Below are positions 45,238 to 64,000 of a stretch of DNA of 64,000 nt, one piece after another (within the stretch, counting starts at the first letter, position 1; the number at the start of each line of letters is the position of its first letter). Below the pieces are notes generated by a model. That model saw nothing but the letters and a program-made list of their open reading frames with translations, was not told the origin of the DNA and did no database searches. The translations under genes were made by a program, and so were the position numbers. The stretch is taken from contig NC_049983.1 of assembly GCF_000003815.2 (NCBI RefSeq), forward strand, positions 11,163,870-11,227,869, written 5' to 3'. The DNA is from Branchiostoma floridae (Eukaryota; Chordata; Leptocardii; Amphioxiformes; Branchiostomatidae).

Positions 45238-47734
45238 ACGCCACAGTCTTCACATATGTATGGGTAGCTTATATGACTGGGACAGATTATTTTGTACATA
45301 ATATTTTTTATACTAGTAATGTGCCCATCATAAAGTAATGATAAATGTGATAACTGTAGTGAACAATAAGCAATATCATTAAGCAAGAAGACCTGAAGTT
45401 GAACACTTTTTTGTGTACATGCCTCTGTGTGTGTAACTTTAAGTATGAAAGCAAACAAATAAGACCTTTGTGACTGAATGACCAGCAAAGTATATGATGA
45501 ATGACTTATGTTAAATATTTTGAGGTTGAAAAACACCAACAGTGTATATTGTGCTGTGGTCAGCACCATTGATATGCTAGTGTTGCAGGTGGATGCATTG
45601 TGACACTTGACAAGAAATGCTTGTACATGTATATGACAGCAGATCTAGATGTACCAATGCTCGACATTCCATTTTTGTATTAGTAGTAGCTGTGTCTTCT
45701 GAATAGTGGTATCAATTCTGTTAACAAGAAAAGAAAATGGTTGTATGTAACTTAACTGTACTAGTGTAGTTAGGTCTACAAGTCATGATTCAACTACAGT
45801 TTGTAGTACAAATGTACAAAACCTTTTTTGTTTTTCATATGGCTGAAAACTTGTTTGATCAATCTTTTCCTTCACATATTAAGCTTTATCTCTTGTACTT
45901 GTTTTTTGTACTCTTCCAAAACAGCTGAACCACTTGTGTGTTGTTTATTTGCCTTACACTTACCCTGCAGATAGCAGAGTCCAAAGTTGCATGTGTAGAA
46001 TCTGACCTTACTAGGTTGCACTTGGTTTGGCCAGTAGGTCACATGTCATTGTGATGTCACCACAAGTTTTCCAAACACAGTATGATTGTTACTAAATACT
46101 TCCAAGAGCCAAATTACTCCAATTATTAGCCTGTAAAGAGAGAACCAGTAAAAGGCCAGAGCTACAAGTTTGGTCTCTTGTTTTGTACATGTGATAAACG
46201 TACCGGTATAGAGAATACAAATAAGGAAGGAATGTATACATACATATGTACTGCCCTTTGCTGGTCTCTATAGTGAAAGTAGAAAAGCTTCAACTCCTAA
46301 ATATGTAGCCATGGAAGGTCCTGAGGACAGGAGCAGCTTGTAAGAGATGAAAATTAATCTAAAATGTTTGTTGTTATCTTACAAAACACATGAAACAAAC
46401 TTTCGGAATTCTGTCGTAAGTCTTTATGACAATGAGCATGAAATTAAGTTTCGAACAGATGATATGATTTCTTTAACGCACTAATTACTGGATGGCGTAA
46501 GCTTAGTAGCATCAAAGATGTACCTAACATGCTGACCTCCCAAATATGAGTGAAGGTCACTTGTAATGATGACCTTTGCAGATGGTTATACTTAGAGCTC
46601 GTGATGCGATTTGAAATGCACTACTTCCAATTATGACTACAATTGAAAGGTTGTATCCATACATGTATTCAGTTGGCTGAGAGCCTGAGACTATAACCCT
46701 AGTGCAGTTTCTCTGTCAGTCTTTGATATAAATGGTTGCCAAGAGAACAGCAATTTCTATGTATGCACACAGTGCAACTTGGACATACATGACATGGCAT
46801 CCTTCCATGACTACACTCCCAGTATGGTTTTATCCTGTTATATAGCATATCACCGGCCTTGGCCTTTGCAAGCTTTGTGGTTTGGCAACCAAAACCTGTA
46901 GTCTATATAGAACATGAGGAGTGCCATTTCGGCTATCTCCATATTCTGACACAGAGGGGCCTTTCCTAGATTTTGGAGGACTGTAGTACGGGCTCGACGA
47001 GTCCCGCGTCACTATTACGTGAAGCTGCCTTACTGTGTTGTGCCATTTCTGTCATCAAAATAGGCAACCGTGTTAACGTCATACCTCTGTCACCTACGTC
47101 ATACTGGATAATAACAGTGGTTATGTCGGTGGCCAAAACAGCCCTGGGGCTGTCGCTGAGTTAGGCTCGGAAGCAGACTGCTGCAGAGCTTAGTCCTTGG
47201 TTTAGTGGAGTCAAAAAAATACTGATTCTGCTTCAGTTGCTTAAATTGAGTATTGATACTGTCATTTGATATTTTTGTATAACGCACTGTTAACACATTA
47301 CTGAAATTGCTGTTCAGGTGGAAGCTAGTTTATCTTGACACCTCTGCGTGCACTGGACTGGTGTAGAGGCTATTAAAGGCAGGATGCCCTAGATCGCACC
47401 CACAAAATCCGTGCGTCACGTCCTGCATGGGCGTAGTCCACGTACTCACGCTCTGATTGGTCAACCTGCTGCGCACACCCCCATCTTTGAACACTCTGAT
47501 TGGTCAGTTTTTGATCGAACTTTAATTTACATTTTCCCGCACATGAAAAGACACAACCAACCACTAGTTACTATTTTGTAGGTTGTAACCAACCAAATTT
47601 GAGGGCAAATATAGATTCTGCTCCGTGATTGGTTTAAATCCAAGAGCTGCGGGTAGACCAACCGGTGACTCGTCTTTCGCAAACTCCGGCGTCCGGCTCG
47701 GTCCAGAGTTGATCACATCTTCGCCGGTGAAAAA
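45238..47734. other. ISY1 3' UTR and intergenic DNA upstream of HDHD5
   Basis: AT-rich and non-coding as far as I can see to about 46900, then CpG-richer sequence leading to the HDHD5 promoter. The short frames here show no known domain or plausible splice context. Confidence 0.6.
47395..47734 (+). promoter_or_regulatory. HDHD5 promoter with three inverted CCAAT boxes
   Basis: ATTGG (inverted CCAAT) occurs at 47456-47460, 47499-47503 and 47628-47632, the first two within the identical phrase CTCTGATTGGTCA. CGTGCGTCACGTCC lies just upstream. The spacing of 43 and 129 bases, and the position 100-280 bases before the ATG, fit a TATA-less NF-Y-type housekeeping promoter. Confidence 0.6.
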
Positions 47735-55953
<8,219 letters not shown>

Positions 55954-58558
55954 CAGAGGCTTGGTGTCTGATGGCTTGAAGTATTTATTTGAAAACTTCA
56001 TATCTATTCCCTATAGTACCGCACCATCTTCCAGTCCAATCAACACTCTTAAGTAGCTAGACCAGGGCTGTCCCCAGCTTTGATTTTTATTTTCTGTCCC
56101 ACTCACTGTTAGGGAGACTGTGAGACTTTTAATCTGTTATTTCAAGCTTACAAAAATACATTTTGCCAATTTCATACTATGTGGTTCAGATTTTTCGGAA
56201 GGACATTGTGCAATTTTTTCCTTTCTAAGAAGCAAATTTCAGTCCCACTATGGAGGGATGGGTCCTGGAGACAGCCCTGGTCCAGGTACAGCTTTTAAAA
56301 GCTGTTCTTTTTGAAGAGTTCACTGAGGGACTGGAATTAAGAAATAATCATTGATATGACATGCAAGCTGCTCAAAATCTGCTAATATCTGGTTACTAAG
56401 TGAGGCAAGCAAAGAAAAGTATTTTTCTGACATTTGTAAAGAAGTAAAAAGTTGTTTTGCATCTCTAAGCAATAAGAAAAACACCGCACAGGCATTCAGT
56501 CTGACAGGTGTCAGTCCTTCGATAGATGCTTTAAATTCTGTATATTCTGTATATGTATAGCTACACTTTAAAGTCAAGTCTTCTGGCTGGTATATGTAAA
56601 GATCTTGTATATTACTAGTGATTACCTTTAAAATGAAGCGCTATCATTGAAAATATTCAGAGAGATCAAGTAGAATAGTGATTTTATGTTTTTGATTTAG
56701 ATTGTCCAGTAGTAGATTCACGACTCACAAACTTGGGCCATAGATGAAAATATTGTAAAATGAGGTGCGTGGGTAATTGATGTTATGTTTTTATGAAGTA
56801 TAAAAAGAAGATTTAGTCCTTGGAAAAAATGTACATCAAGTGATTTTTACAGGTTTTCCTTTGCCTTTTATTAGATTTTATTTTCATCTAATTTATAGCA
56901 GTTTAACAAGAAAGTGAAGAAAGATTTGGGACTCTATGCGTGATATCTTCTATCTCTAATTGTAATGTTGTGGACAGAGATAGAATTATAACATGGAAGG
57001 AGCATGGGTGCCAAATGTGGTGCTATGTTTGTATCATTAACCCTCTCTGTGTCAAAGGTCAAATACAAGGACCTGGAACAAGGAGGGTTACATTTACCAA
57101 CAAAAAGGGCTGCATATTATTTTGAATGAAGTCTGTGTAAATTTGTAATCACAACTTGCCAGTGGTGCTGGGCACCTGACTGTTCATCTGCTGTTTCTGT
57201 TGTCTGTTTTTGTGTTTGCAATATATGAAGTCATATTTCATTTTGATATATGTATTTCAGAGCAAAATCAGAGTAAAATACCTCATCTATCTAAGTGTTA
57301 AGGTAATGTCACCTCGCTATGAGGTGGTTTAGAGTTAAGGAAGAAAAAATGTTATTGTTTGGTATTTTGTGAAACCTTTGGTTTGTAACTTTGTGAAGAT
57401 CAGACTTTATGTAGGTTGTTTCTTGTCTGTTCATGGATTGGTATGTGCCTGTTCGAAAGTAAACGATATTAGTAGAAATATGATGAGTGTGTTTGTGTGT
57501 GTTACTTTGCGGCTCTTGCATTTTTTTCACCTGGATAAAGACCGAAGCTATCATTTACTATAAAAGGCAGATTTTGTTTTGAGTCAGTATCTCAGTTTGC
57601 CTATGAAATAACATTATTTAATCTGTCTTTTGAGTTTTTCTTTTTGGCTAATTTGGCATATTGATCTTCCATTGTTTTCTCATTAATGAATTAAAAAGTA
57701 TGGTAGTTTACTAAATATTAATAGCTGGCCATGAAGGAATTCTAAATATAATTTTTTTTTTTTACAATCAGGATGATGTCATTGAGTTTTAGTGCCCCTA
57801 ATAGATTTTTTTTCTGAGAGAACGTACAGCGCTTTGGTAACATTACATACCACTGCATTGAAACTGCTTTCCATGCAGAATGATCAAATCTAGACATGTA
57901 ACGTTACATTTACACATATTGAATATTCTAGAAGATACATTTGTTTATTGGAAGATATGTGAGAACATACATTTTAGCTTCGATTATCATGCACATGAAT
58001 AACAGTTTCATTGTATTTTTCTCTCAAAAATATAGTAGAGGCAATAAAACTTCATGACATCAGTTATCAATATTGAGTACAATACAAGATTGTAAGTTAC
58101 TTTTATCTATCAAAGTTACCTTTGATGCAGCAGATTATTCACTAATTCTCCACAACTAAAATAACTCATGACATTGCCAACAATCCGGCAAACCTGCTCC
58201 TTATTTTTGTGTGTCAATGGCGTCATCACGCGAGTTGGAAAATAACAACATAAGAATAAAATTCTAAATACCATTTTACATTGATTATTTAAGAGCGACC
58301 CCTAGCAGTCGATGAAATAAATGCCGCAGACTGGTTGTAATGTCAAGTGCAGCTAATGTACCATGATATTCCAGCCTGTCTGCAGCATTTATTTCATCTA
58401 CTGCTAGGGGTCGCTCTTAAATCGATATGCTTGTCGATATGTGTCACGCATGTAAACTAAAATTGCTATTCTTTTATGACCTATGTGGTCTTGTTTCATC
58501 ATGGTGAAATTCTCTCACCTACTTGGTCTTTAGAGGTCATCTTCCGGAGGTCATCAAA
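55954..58558. other. HDHD5 3' UTR and intergenic DNA before FAM136A
   Basis: AT-rich, without supported genes. AATAAA at 58043-58048 is a distant poly(A) candidate for HDHD5. A TTAA-flanked hairpin element lies at 58293-58416. CpG content rises only in the last 100 bases before the FAM136A ATG. Confidence 0.5.
58293..58416. mobile_element. TTAA-flanked hairpin MITE upstream of FAM136A
   Basis: The arms (GAGCGACCCCTAGCAGTCGA then TGAAATAAATGCCGCAGAC, mirrored to 58416) are about 45 bases. TTAA stands at 58289-58292 and 58417-58420. TTAA duplication is typical of piggyBac and Kolobok superfamilies. It lies 143 bases upstream of the FAM136A start codon, so it may sit in the promoter. Confidence 0.75.
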
Positions 58559-61340
58559 ATGGCGGACGCTCAGGCACGTGTGGAAGAGTCGGTCAAAACT
58601 TTGGTCACAGATATCGAGCGCGATTACATCCGAAAGATGCAGTCCAAGATGTTTAAATGTAGTGCAACATGCTGCGACGACAGCAGTGCAAGTATGGACG
58701 ACGTGGGAAGGTGCGATCTCTTTAAAAAAGCCGAAAAACTTTGGATTGGGAGGGGGGCGCCAGATTAGAACTAGTTTTGATGGGATAATTTTTTGCCAAG
58801 ACCGTTTTTAAGTTATTCTTAACTGAAAATATCATAATTAGGAAGGTATTCATCATGCATGGCATATTAAATACCCATAACATTTCTCATAAGTGAAAAG
58901 ATATATAACGATTTGTATTTTTTGGTCGTGGTTGGGGTAGCTTTAAGTGATCATTTGTGACATCCAGTTTAGTTTGAGGGTGGATACTAGTAGGCACAGT
59001 TTACCCAGTCATTCCTGTAGTATCTACTAGTAATAGTCCCACTCCCTTGCCTGCAGGTGTATAGACAGATGTAGCCAGCCCCTGAGCCGGTCCCAGCAGC
59101 TGGTCACCAACGAGCTGAACGAGTTCCAGAGCCGGCTGCAGAGATGTGCCAGGACGTGTCAGGACCAGGTGGGGCAGATTTAGTCTCCAAGCAGAGGTTG
59201 GGTCACGGGGATTAGTGGTTGGGATTTTTTTACCTAACTCGCTCCCCTGAAGCCACTACTTATACCTTGATACCTTGATACTGCATCCAGGAGAGAAGGC
59301 TTCAGTCTGTTGTGTCCTGATCTTTGCTCTTCACATGACATACTTTCGACACTCCCAGTATTTGTCAAGCCTGGCAACTCTTATTCCCCAACCCAACCTC
59401 TGCTTGGAGAATAGGGTCAGATTACTGTAATATTAACATCTAGTATAAACTCTAATATACCCTAATACATTACCGACGTGGTCGCTTATACAAGTTTCAC
59501 TGTATAAGAAACTGTAGAGGTTGAAGGAAAAAATCGTGGCCTTTTCCTATATGCCATCTCTTGCTATCACTCAGTATCAGCTGACAAAAAATAATTATTA
59601 TGATTTTCCCCATCATCCTCTGCTTGGAGAGTAGGGTCAGATTAGTCTCTTTCAGAATCATCTATAACAGTAAATGCCTCTAACTTCATGTAGATTTAGA
59701 CCCCATTCACACTCAGAAAAACGATTCGAATAAAACATGTTATCCGAATAAAACTACCCGATTCGAATAAAACTTAGCAGTATGAACGCTCCCAAATCAC
59801 TTGGATTTCATCGATTCGAATCCCTCGCGATCCACCTTGGGGAGGTAGATAGAACTCCGGGAAGTGGATAAAACTGCGCCGCGGGGAGTCTCGATTCGTA
59901 CAATTCGGCAGTGTGAACGCGCAAGTGGATAGGATTCACTTTAAGTGGATAGGATGCAACTTATCAAAGGTGAGTTTGCTCAATTAGAAGTTTTTCTGCC
60001 AGTCCGAGTCTGAAAATGTTCAAAGCACAATGTTGTTCCACCAATCATGGCTTCGCTCCCGCTCCCAGATCCTTCTATCTGCCGCTCTGGTGGCGTACAT
60101 CTGAGCTGTACTACAACTAGCCCAATATGCAGAAGACTTTGTCAGTGAAACCTTCTCGCGATCAAAGACCGTCGATTGCGTTCCCTTCTACGACTACAGA
60201 ACATTCTCCAGAGGAACAACAGCATCAAAAGTTGGTGGATTCCTGCCATTTTGAGCTGTAAGAAATGGCGCTACCCTTTGACCTCAACCTAATGTTTCAT
60301 TCGGATAAGACTGAGGGCGCACTAATCGGATTGCCGAAGACGAGTGTGAACGCAATTTTGGATCGGATAGAATTTTTTTTTATTCGGATAAATGTTTTAT
60401 CCGAATCGTTTTTCTGAGTGTGAATGGGGTCCTAGTTCAACTGTAGCCTGATTGAATCTCGCTTATAGCAGTCCGCCCAAAATCTGCCGGCCAGTTACAG
60501 TCCTTGACAGCAGAGTTTGTGTTACTAGTTCAACTGTAGGGAGGAAGTGGGGTAATGTGAATGGAAAGAGCCAATAATTTTCGCAATGGTTTTAAGTTTG
60601 CTTTGAAGAAATCACCTTGAGGACTTCAAATGATAAACCACCACAAAACTTTCAATATTTTCAGTATTGTATTAGGTGCAACAAATGATAAACCACCACC
60701 AAACTTTCAACATTTTCAGTATTGTATTAGGTGCAACAATGATCTCCGTCAGCCAGCTAACTCCTGACATACTCTGTACCCAAGAAAGAGGCCTGTAGTT
60801 TTGTGGTTTCAAAACTGTGGGAATATTAGTTTAGGGGAAGAATATCAGATAACAGCAGGCTGATTTGAGCTTATGATCAATAGATAAAGGTTCACACAAA
60901 TGTTTGTTTTTTTCTGAAGTTTTTTTTTTTTAATCTTTGTTTTTTGCTGAAGCCAAAAAGACTATAGATGCCAATAAACAACTGCTATGCTGCTAAAGAA
61001 TTAATCATTACGTAGGGTGTTCAAGCCATTTGCATTTAAAGACCAATCAAACTCCACTACTGAATTTGATTCAAAGATTTCTTGAAGACTCTTCTTCAGT
61101 GTCACCAATGAAGCCAGTTGTTATGAAAGATTTTTAAGACTACAGATATGTCCATATTAAAGATGTGTTGTTTACCTGTCTCAGGTGCAGGACAAGATGA
61201 AGGCAGGTAACACAAACCAGGCGGAGCTGACAGGAATGATGGAGCAGTGTATCGGCAGGTGTGCGGACACACACCTCAGTCTCATACCTGACATCAAGTC
61301 TCGACTAGTTAGGAGTTTACAGGCAGAGATGAATCAATAG
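58559..61340 (+). CDS. FAM136A: FAM136A: mitochondrial CX3C protein
   Basis: Three exons: 58559-58710, 59057-59168, 61185-61340. They give 420 bases, 139 residues; human is 138. The ATG in AAAATGGCG was chosen over an in-frame ATG at 58523 because it aligns with the human start and has better context. Residues read MADAQARVEESVKTLV, IRKMQSKMFKCSATCC, CIDRCSQPLSRSQQLVTNEL, LQRCARTCQDQV, CIGRCADTHLSLIPDIK. Four CX3C motifs (Cys34/38, 52/56, 81/85, 110/114) make two antiparallel helical hairpins, the pattern of intermembrane-space proteins oxidised by the Mia40 pathway. Human FAM136A is mitochondrial and has been linked to familial Meniere disease. Its molecular role is unclear. Intron 2 (2 kb) carries a 733-bp transposon. 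Confidence 0.93.
59699..60431. mobile_element. 733-bp inverted-end transposon in FAM136A intron 2 (Harbinger-like?)
   Basis: GACCCCATTCACACTCAGAA then AAACGATTCGAATAAAACA at the left end is mirrored at the right end (ATGTTTTATCCGAATCGTTT then TTCTGAGTGTGAATGGGGTC). Termini of this type (GG(A/G)CCCCATTCACACT) are often PIF/Harbinger. The expected 3-bp TWA duplication is not clean here (TTA left, CTA right). Inner repeats of TTATCCGAAT/ATTCGGATAA recur. No transposase frame. Confidence 0.8.
60620..60740. repeat. Short tandem duplication in FAM136A intron 2
   Basis: AAATGATAAACCACCA(C)AAAACTTTCAA then CATTTTCAGTATTGTATTAG occurs twice, from about 60627 and 60686, period about 59. No coding role. 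Confidence 0.85.
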
Positions 61341-61735
61341 TCCTTTACCCCCAGAACCTCTGCATACTTGTATAATCATTTACACTTTGCAGTTTATTTG
61401 ATAATTAGAGATGTATTGTGTGAATCTGAAGGTGTGCAGACACACACCTCAGTCTCCTACCTGACATCAAGTCTTGACTAGGTAAGAGTTTACAGGCAGA
61501 GATGAATCAATAGCGAGGTCTCTTTTACCCTCAGAACCTCTGCATACTTATATAATCCTTTACAGGTTTTTTTTTTCATAGAAATGTAGTGTGTGAATGT
61601 GAAAGTGTGCAGACACACACCTCAGTCTTCTTCCTGACATCAAGTCTTGACTAGTTAGGAGTTTGCAGACAGAGATGAATCAGTAGCAAGGTCTCTTTTA
61701 CCCACAGAAGTTGTGCATGCTTGTACAAAATGTAT
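61258..61735 (+). pseudogene. FAM136A 3' end in three tandem copies (two downstream copies decayed)
   Basis: The last half of the final FAM136A exon plus its early 3' UTR (from GTGTGCGGACACACACCTCA at 61259) recurs at about 61431 and 61603, period about 172. Copies 2 and 3 keep CTGACATCAAGTCTTGACTA, where the functional copy reads TCTCGACTA: the arginine CGA has become TGA in both. They also keep the original AGATGAATCA(A/G)TAG end. They lack a splice acceptor and would be part of the 3' UTR. Confidence 0.88.
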
Positions 61736-61737
61736 AA

Positions 61738-62070
61738 CAGGGTTGGACAAGTCCACTAGCCCGATTGTCCAGGCATGTGAAAGTGCTGATTGGGCAAGTA
61801 CATGTTCTATCCCACTTGTCCGATAGGACAAGGAAGATTTTTCCATTGTTACTTTTAACAGTCATGGCATCAAGTCATGGTCAACATAGAAGAATAGAGC
61901 CAATAATGAAAGAATTCTATTTTAGGAAGTGAAAATACATACCTTGGTACCTTGAGGTAGATAAATGCACAGTAAAATTTTCAGGCAAGTGAAAATTTGG
62001 TGGGCAAGTAAATTCTTCATGTACTTGCCCGATAGGACAATTGAATTTTAGAAAACTTGTTAAACCCTGT
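61738..62070. mobile_element. Inverted-end MITE downstream of FAM136A
   Basis: ACAGGGTTGGACAAGTCCAC at the left is mirrored by AACTTGTTAAACCCTGT at the right. Internal phrases GGGCAAGTA and ACTTGTCCGATAGGACAA / ACTTGCCCGATAGGACAA recur. About 333 bases, flanked by TA-containing sequence. No frame of interest. Confidence 0.7.
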
Positions 62071-62442
62071 ATAATTCTTGATAGTTTGTTAGTTGGAGAT
62101 ATAGTGTGTGTGAAACTGAAAGTGTGTTGTGCATACAGATATACAACCAAGTAAGGTAGTGAGTGTATTTGAAGGAACAATAACTACAGAAAAATTAAAT
62201 TAAAAAAAACTAAAAAACTAAATTAATGCAATTTCTGTGAAGTATTTTGTGTAGGTAAGCAATTTTGAGTGAGGTAGCAGGATATAGCAGGTTAGTATAA
62301 AAAATTTTATGTCTCAGGGAAATGAAATGATAAGTGTCAGAGTGGTAATACTTAAAAGTTAGTTTGTATTGGATGCAAACTTAATCTTCTCCCTTCTGGC
62401 TTATCTTGTAACCAATACAGAGAGCCAGTGGACTAACTTAGG

Positions 62443-62768
62443 CCCTGTTTATACTCAAAAATTCTAACTGGTTCAATATTAGTCATTGGCTTATCACTTA
62501 CTTAGGTGTGCTGTACCCATATACGAATGTCATCAAAATCCTGAAAAAAAAGGACAAGTCCGAATCTATCCACTTTGCAATCACACTGCATTGATCAAGC
62601 AAAATAGTTTAACCACAAACTGCTCAAACTACCTCTATGAGGTGGTTTGCAAACAATCTGGATAAGATCTAAGTGGTTTGGTAGAATTCACATTCCGAAA
62701 AGTGAAACGTTTCAAGAACAGATTCGGTTATCAAACAGGTTAGATTATTTGAGTATGAACAGGGTGTG
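62443..62768. mobile_element. Inverted-end MITE, second Harbinger-like type
   Basis: GGCCCTGTTTATACTCAAAA at the left and TTTGAGTATGAACAGGGT at the right are inverted. Bases 62640-62715 (GGTGGTTTGCAAAC, AAGTGGTTTGG) look like internal inverted repeats. About 325 bases. Confidence 0.65.
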
Positions 62769-63173
62769 AGGTGGGAGAAGGTTGAATAGATACGCAAATG
62801 TCCAATACAACATGTGTAACATAACGAGTCAAACTAAGAAAAAATTACTGAGCAACCAACAATGTTTAATCCCTCTTTCTTTAATGTAAACTTCTGCATG
62901 TTACTAAAGAATATGCTTCAAAACTACACATGTACATGTAGTTCTTTGTGACAAATTACACATTGATTTTGATAGGTTTATGATGACAGGGTAAACCAAG
63001 TCAGGACATTAAATACAGTGTACCAATTGAAACCAACTTTCATCATCATTGATATTTGCAAAGACTGATGCTTGTCTGGGAAGAAGGAAATGGAAAAGAA
63101 GGACCCATTGCGACCCGTGAAGACATCTCCGATGTCCACGTTCAAGGTTCAAGGTTGTCTGGGATTCAAAACT

Positions 63174-63388
63174 ACTGTAAATGCAGAAATGTTCGCGGTG
63201 GATTAATGTTCGCAGTCTTCGCGGTGACCACTTCATCGCGAACTTAAATCCACCGCGAACCTTTTTCTATAATTGTATTAGACTGCAGTCTATGGTGTTA
63301 CCGCGAACTTAAATCCACCGCAAAAAGTCCTTTTACCCGCTACCGCGAAATTAAATCTCCGCAAACTTAAATGCATTTACACTACAGT
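63174..63388. mobile_element. TA-flanked MITE rich in TTCGCGG, copy 2
   Basis: CTGTAAATGCAGAAATGTTC then GCGGTGGATTAATGTTCGC, with repeated ACCGCGAA/TTCGCGG, ends near ...AAATGCATTTACACTACAG|TA. Longer relative of 28418-28584. A fragment with GCACCGCGAACTC ... GAATTGCATTTACAG follows at 63650-63724, so this family is active or was recently active at this locus. Confidence 0.75.
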
Positions 63389-64000
63389 ACGTAAATGTAG
63401 TTCATACTTACCGTCTTCTTTCTGCCTCCCCTCTTGTCTACTAGTAGGTCTCAAATGTACCTACTACTAATAGACATTGTATAGTATTATGATATGATGG
63501 CATACATACTTACAAAGCACATAGTGAATACAGACTGATCTTTAAATGTCTAATTCATATTTAACAAGAAGTGTTATGTCCATAAAGGCATCAGGGTACA
63601 GTATTTCACTATAGCGGCAGTATCGATATCACAATTGCAAAAGCACTGGTGCACCGCGAACTCTCCATTTTCTTCCTACTGCCAAATTAAATAATTCCAA
63701 CAAAGTTAGAATTGCATTTACAGTATAGTATAACCAAGGTATTCTTAGGACAATAGATGTATATGGATATTCACATTATAATTGGAGTTGGTTTTTCAAA
63801 ACTTCATTCAATTTTCAAACATCACTGACAGACTGCAGTCAGTGTTATATCATATACACAAAGGAAGTCTCCATCTCTTTCCATTGAACACTAAGGCTTC
63901 TGATGGTATACACATGGAGATTGCTGAAAAAATTAGCATTCGTGACTTCAGTTAGCTGGAGATTCCATGGCTTCGACACCAACGTTGATTAGAAAACGCA
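63389..64000. other. Intergenic DNA to window edge
   Basis: Beyond a MITE scrap at 63650-63724, nothing recognisable: no domain-like frame, no tRNA-like boxes. AT-rich. Confidence 0.5.

Noticed and set aside
46830-47164. Short frames on both strands upstream of HDHD5
   Set aside because: No domain, no splice signals in phase, and overlap on opposite strands; likely chance in promoter-proximal sequence.
58523-58558. Upstream in-frame ATG for FAM136A at 58523
   Set aside because: It would add 12 residues absent from the human protein; the ATG at 58559 has better context (AAAATGGCG) and aligns with the human start.

Overview
The window is eukaryotic and animal. Every gene is split by GT-AG introns, and the encoded proteins align by eye with human KLHL12, CCDC78, IMP4, ISY1, HDHD5 and FAM136A. 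The intervening DNA is packed with invertebrate-type repeats: tRNA-derived SINEs, CR1-like LINE scraps, mariner and pogo-like elements, and many hairpin MITEs. The mix (chordate-like protein sequences, compact introns of a few hundred bases to several kb, roughly 40% GC) fits an invertebrate deuterostome, most likely a cephalochordate (amphioxus). That assignment is inference. There are two assembly gaps (35444-35584 and 37451-37550).

Layout: (1) 442-6681 (+), KLHL12, a kelch-repeat CUL3 adaptor whose first exon(s) lie left of the window. (2) 8869-11567 (-), a membrane-anchored ubiquitin-specific protease coded almost entirely by one 1.9 kb exon; it converges on KLHL12. (3) 13280-24684 (+), CCDC78, divergently transcribed from the protease. 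It carries a kinesin-like motor whose nucleotide-binding residues look broken, followed by coiled coils. (4) 26611-36309 (-), IMP4 (U3 snoRNP, Brix domain), convergent with CCDC78. (5) 36732-45237 (+), ISY1 (spliceosome), head to head with IMP4. In both IMP4 and ISY1 the ATG is followed at once by a splice donor. (6) Inside an ISY1 intron, a 3.1 kb element with inverted ends and an apparent 8-bp target duplication carries a complete four-exon gene on the minus strand. It encodes an unfamiliar 144-residue single-pass membrane protein. (7) 47735-55953 (+), HDHD5, a mitochondrial HAD-family protein. (8) 58559-61340 (+), FAM136A, a small CX3C mitochondrial protein whose 3' end is repeated twice more downstream.

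The genes are housekeeping genes with unrelated jobs (ubiquitin conjugation and removal, ciliary/centriolar scaffold, ribosome biogenesis, splicing, mitochondrial proteins) and are not an operon. Their arrangement does form shared promoters (protease/CCDC78 and IMP4/ISY1) and convergent 3' ends. The most unusual content is the transposon-borne nested gene flanked by inverted arrays rich in the palindrome TGACGTCA. Next come the degenerate kinesin motor of CCDC78 and the two genes that split right after the initiator codon.

All exon boundaries were assigned by hand from GT/AG signals, reading phase and remembered similarity to human proteins. All phases close, but no alignment or transcript was available.
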